Shown: piece after piece, positions 6,595-8,367 of the stretch
How positions within the stretch are numbered: position 1 is the stretch's first letter
Layout of the letters: every line of letters begins with the position of its first letter
DNA from: Desulfobacteraceae bacterium
GTDB taxonomy: Bacteria > Desulfobacterota > Desulfobacteria > Desulfobacterales > Desulfosalsimonadaceae
Assembly: GCA_024636355.1 (NCBI GenBank)
Contig: JAGXHH010000101.1
Location: forward strand, 1 to 8,367
DNA: 8,367 nucleotides
Direction: 5' to 3'
Made by a program: the position numbers and the translations under genes
The notes under the pieces: generated by a model
What the model was told of the DNA's origin: nothing
What the model saw: the letters and a program-made list of their open reading frames with translations, nothing else
The model's database searches: none

Positions 6595-8339
6595 TTATCG
6601 ATACAGCGCCTCTATTCGTTGCGGCCCATCGGGTAAATTAAAAAGTACCTGATCGATGCCGGCGTGACGCTGAAGCTTGAATTCGATTTTCTGGTCATCT
6701 GAATATAAAGCGAAAATTTTTCGATCCCTCCAGTTAAGGGGCATGGCAACTGTAAGCTCGCCGTTTGCGCACGCGCTTTGCGCCTCACACGAAAATATCC
6801 CGTTTGTTTCATCCCACCCGGGTTTCGAAAACCCAGATTTTTCCCTGTTTTTCCAGTAGGCGACCAACTCTGCGACGTTCCATCCGGTACCCACATCGGG
6901 GCGGGTGCAGGCTAATTCAAGCAGGGCGGTCACCAGTGCGGCATACGGAGGATCGTTCATCAGCCGGCTATGGCCGCCGAAGTGGTAAATGCCGGGAAAT
7001 TTTGTGAACGCGGCCTCGACTTCGGAAACGCTTTTTTTCGGATTCCTTACGAGGTCTTCCAGCCATCCGGTCACCGGTACTTCCAGGATGGAGCTTACGC
7101 GGCGGTTCCGGTCAACCGGGTGAAACGGAAAAGACGTGCCGAGAATCCAGGCCAGCCCATCATGCCCGCCCCAGTTCCAGGTGGTGTCATATTCATATCC
7201 GAGGCGTTCGAGTTCGGCCCAGTCTTCATCCCAGCCGACCCACCCGAGTTCATGCCCCCGGTGACCTGCAGGCGCAGTTCCGAAGCGCGATTCGAAACTG
7301 CGGTGCAGGGCGGCATAATCCTCGATCCGGTCGGGTTTGATATGGGTGCCGATATCCCAGCCGCTGTTTTTCAGGAGGAAAAATGTGTCTTTTGCGAATC
7401 CTTTATATCCCGTAATCTGAGGCCGGTTGCTGATACTGGTGAAAAACGGCAGCAGGTAGACGCTTGCGGTAACATTGTAGCGTGAGAACAATTCGAGCAT
7501 CCATCGGACCTGTTCGCGGTAATTTGCCGGGTATTGAAAAAGGGAGCGGAAGACATCTTTTAACGCCTTGGAAAATGTAAATAGAGCCTTTCCGTTCGCA
7601 GCTCTGCTCCCCAGGCGGGAAAGGGATTTGCGCAGGGGTTTCCAGGACGGGGAGATATCATCAAAACTGAAGGTCACCATGTTTTTGTACCCGCGGGGCA
7701 GGCGGCATAATCTGGGCATGGGCCTGCCGGCGGCAACCAGGTAGCGGGTGATGACACCCGAAAGATAATCGATGAGCAGGTCGAGCTGAGGTCTTAAGAA
7801 CCAGGTGGTGTCGGTGCCTTGAAGACTGATTTTTTCGGCGCTTGCTTCCGGGGTCTGCCGGGCGATTTCCGGAGTGCGCTGATGCATATGGCAGATGTGC
7901 CGGCTGAGCGAAAAAAGAAGTGCCAGTATTTTTCCCCGGCCGTATGGAATTTCTAACATGCCCGGATATTCCGGTTTGTTTTCTTCTGGGCCGGTGATCC
8001 TGCCGAGGATATTTCCTTTAAATTTTTCGTATCGGCTGATGGAGCCGAAAACCTGGGTGGTGACCGGAAGGTCGATTCCTTCCGGATGAAACTCCATCAG
8101 GGCTTTCTCGCAGGCGTCTTTAAACTGATTCAACCCGAGCCGATCAGCGCTTTTATGATCGGGATCGATCCACAGCACCATGCCGCCGTTTTCCGCATAT
8201 TTCAACCATGCGTCAGCGTCGGTTCCGCCCTTGTTGATAATGGCCATCGGAATGGCCATTGGATCCGGAGGGGCGGATTTACCCGGCAACGTCTGAAAAC
8301 GCCAGCCGGCGTTTTCCAGTTCCGCAAGGACGATCATCT
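6595..8339 (-). CDS. Polysaccharide-deacetylase-like protein with GATase-like N-terminal region, 5' end missing
   Basis: A large protein of at least 580 residues joining two regions. Residues are numbered from the ATG at 8335-8337. The first about 180 residues look like a class I glutamine amidotransferase/ThuA-type alpha-beta fold (AWLKYAENGGMVLWIDPD, then GRGKILALLFSLSRH), often non-catalytic in such fusions. Residues about 215-490 resemble the NodB/CE4 polysaccharide deacetylase fold: TFSFDDI (222-228) as metal/base motif, GTHIKPD (330-336) in the position of the HxxxH motif, GHRGHELGW (358-366), and YHFGGHSRL (451-459). Asp336 replaces the usual second histidine, so catalysis may be altered. 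A C-terminal beta-rich tail follows. The ATG at 8337 is probably internal: the frame stays open to the adapter junction, and the expected first beta strand of the GATase-like fold is missing. It converges on the beta-helix gene. It may deacetylate an exported or intracellular polysaccharide; no signal peptide can be judged because the N terminus is lost. Confidence 0.82.
8240..8263. repeat. 12-base tandem duplication inside the deacetylase gene
   Basis: Two adjacent copies of ATGGCCATYGGA (8240-8251 and 8252-8263) differ at one base. On the minus strand they encode a repeated Pro-Met-Ala-Ile, in frame, in the GATase-like region. It is probably a small slippage duplication. Confidence 0.6.
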
Positions 8340-8367
8340 CTGTCTCTTATACACATCTGACGCTGCC
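8340..8367. other. Illumina Nextera adapter (sequencing artefact)
   Basis: The last 28 bases equal the reverse complement of the Nextera Read 1 transposase adapter: the 19-base Tn5 mosaic end CTGTCTCTTATACACATCT (8340-8358), then GACGCTGCC (8359-8367). This is library DNA left untrimmed at the contig end. Base 8340 may be adapter or genome; genomic sequence should be taken to end at 8339. Confidence 0.97.

Noticed and set aside
8335..8337. ATG as the true start of the deacetylase-like protein
   Set aside because: It lies three bases from adapter sequence, no ribosome site can be seen, and the first strand of the GATase-like fold would be missing; an internal Met is more likely.
8340..8358. 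Tn5/IS50 transposon end
   Set aside because: The mosaic end is the engineered one and continues into the Nextera Read 1 adapter tail; it is a library artefact.
1..8367. CRISPR array, tRNA or rRNA genes, insertion sequences
   Set aside because: No phased repeats with spacers, no cloverleaf or rRNA signatures and no transposase motifs were seen on either strand.

Overview
The window looks like one draft or metagenomic contig from a Gram-negative bacterium, most likely of the Desulfobacterota (deltaproteobacterial) type. That placement is an inference from gene style: a GAF-AAA+-Fis sigma-54 activator, a classic -24/-12 promoter, and an asparagine synthase/acyl carrier protein/acyltransferase set typical of exopolysaccharide loci. 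No rRNA or other marker gene is present. The last 28 bases (8340-8367) are Illumina Nextera adapter, not genome, so genomic sequence ends at about 8339. Genes at both ends are cut.

Left part, minus strand (1-2303): three closely spaced genes transcribed leftward. They are a hexapeptide-repeat acyltransferase, a 96-residue acyl carrier protein and an AsnB-type glutamine-dependent amidotransferase whose 3' end runs off the window. Gaps of 25 and 20 bases suggest one operon. Together they point to building or modifying a surface polysaccharide or a carrier-bound acyl/amide group. No glycosyltransferase or exosortase is visible.

Middle (2304-4813): about 600 bases of non-coding DNA separate the leftward operon from a rightward gene for a one-component sigma-54 activator with GAF, AAA+ and Fis-type HTH domains (2904-4421). 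A 392-base gap follows. It holds a possible terminator, a 7-base inverted repeat at enhancer distance and a near-consensus sigma-54 promoter (4699-4715).

Right part (4814-8339): the sigma-54 promoter reads into a secreted right-handed parallel beta-helix protein of 558 residues (4814-6490). Facing it is a large 5'-truncated minus-strand gene joining a GATase/ThuA-like region to a polysaccharide-deacetylase-like domain. The two convergent genes are separated by 104 bases that can form competing hairpins.

Working picture (inference): this is a piece of an exopolysaccharide locus. A local sensor-activator switches on an exported polysaccharide-binding or -processing beta-helix protein through sigma-54, next to genes for acylation, amidation and deacetylation. 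The activator/promoter pair is the strongest testable idea in the window.
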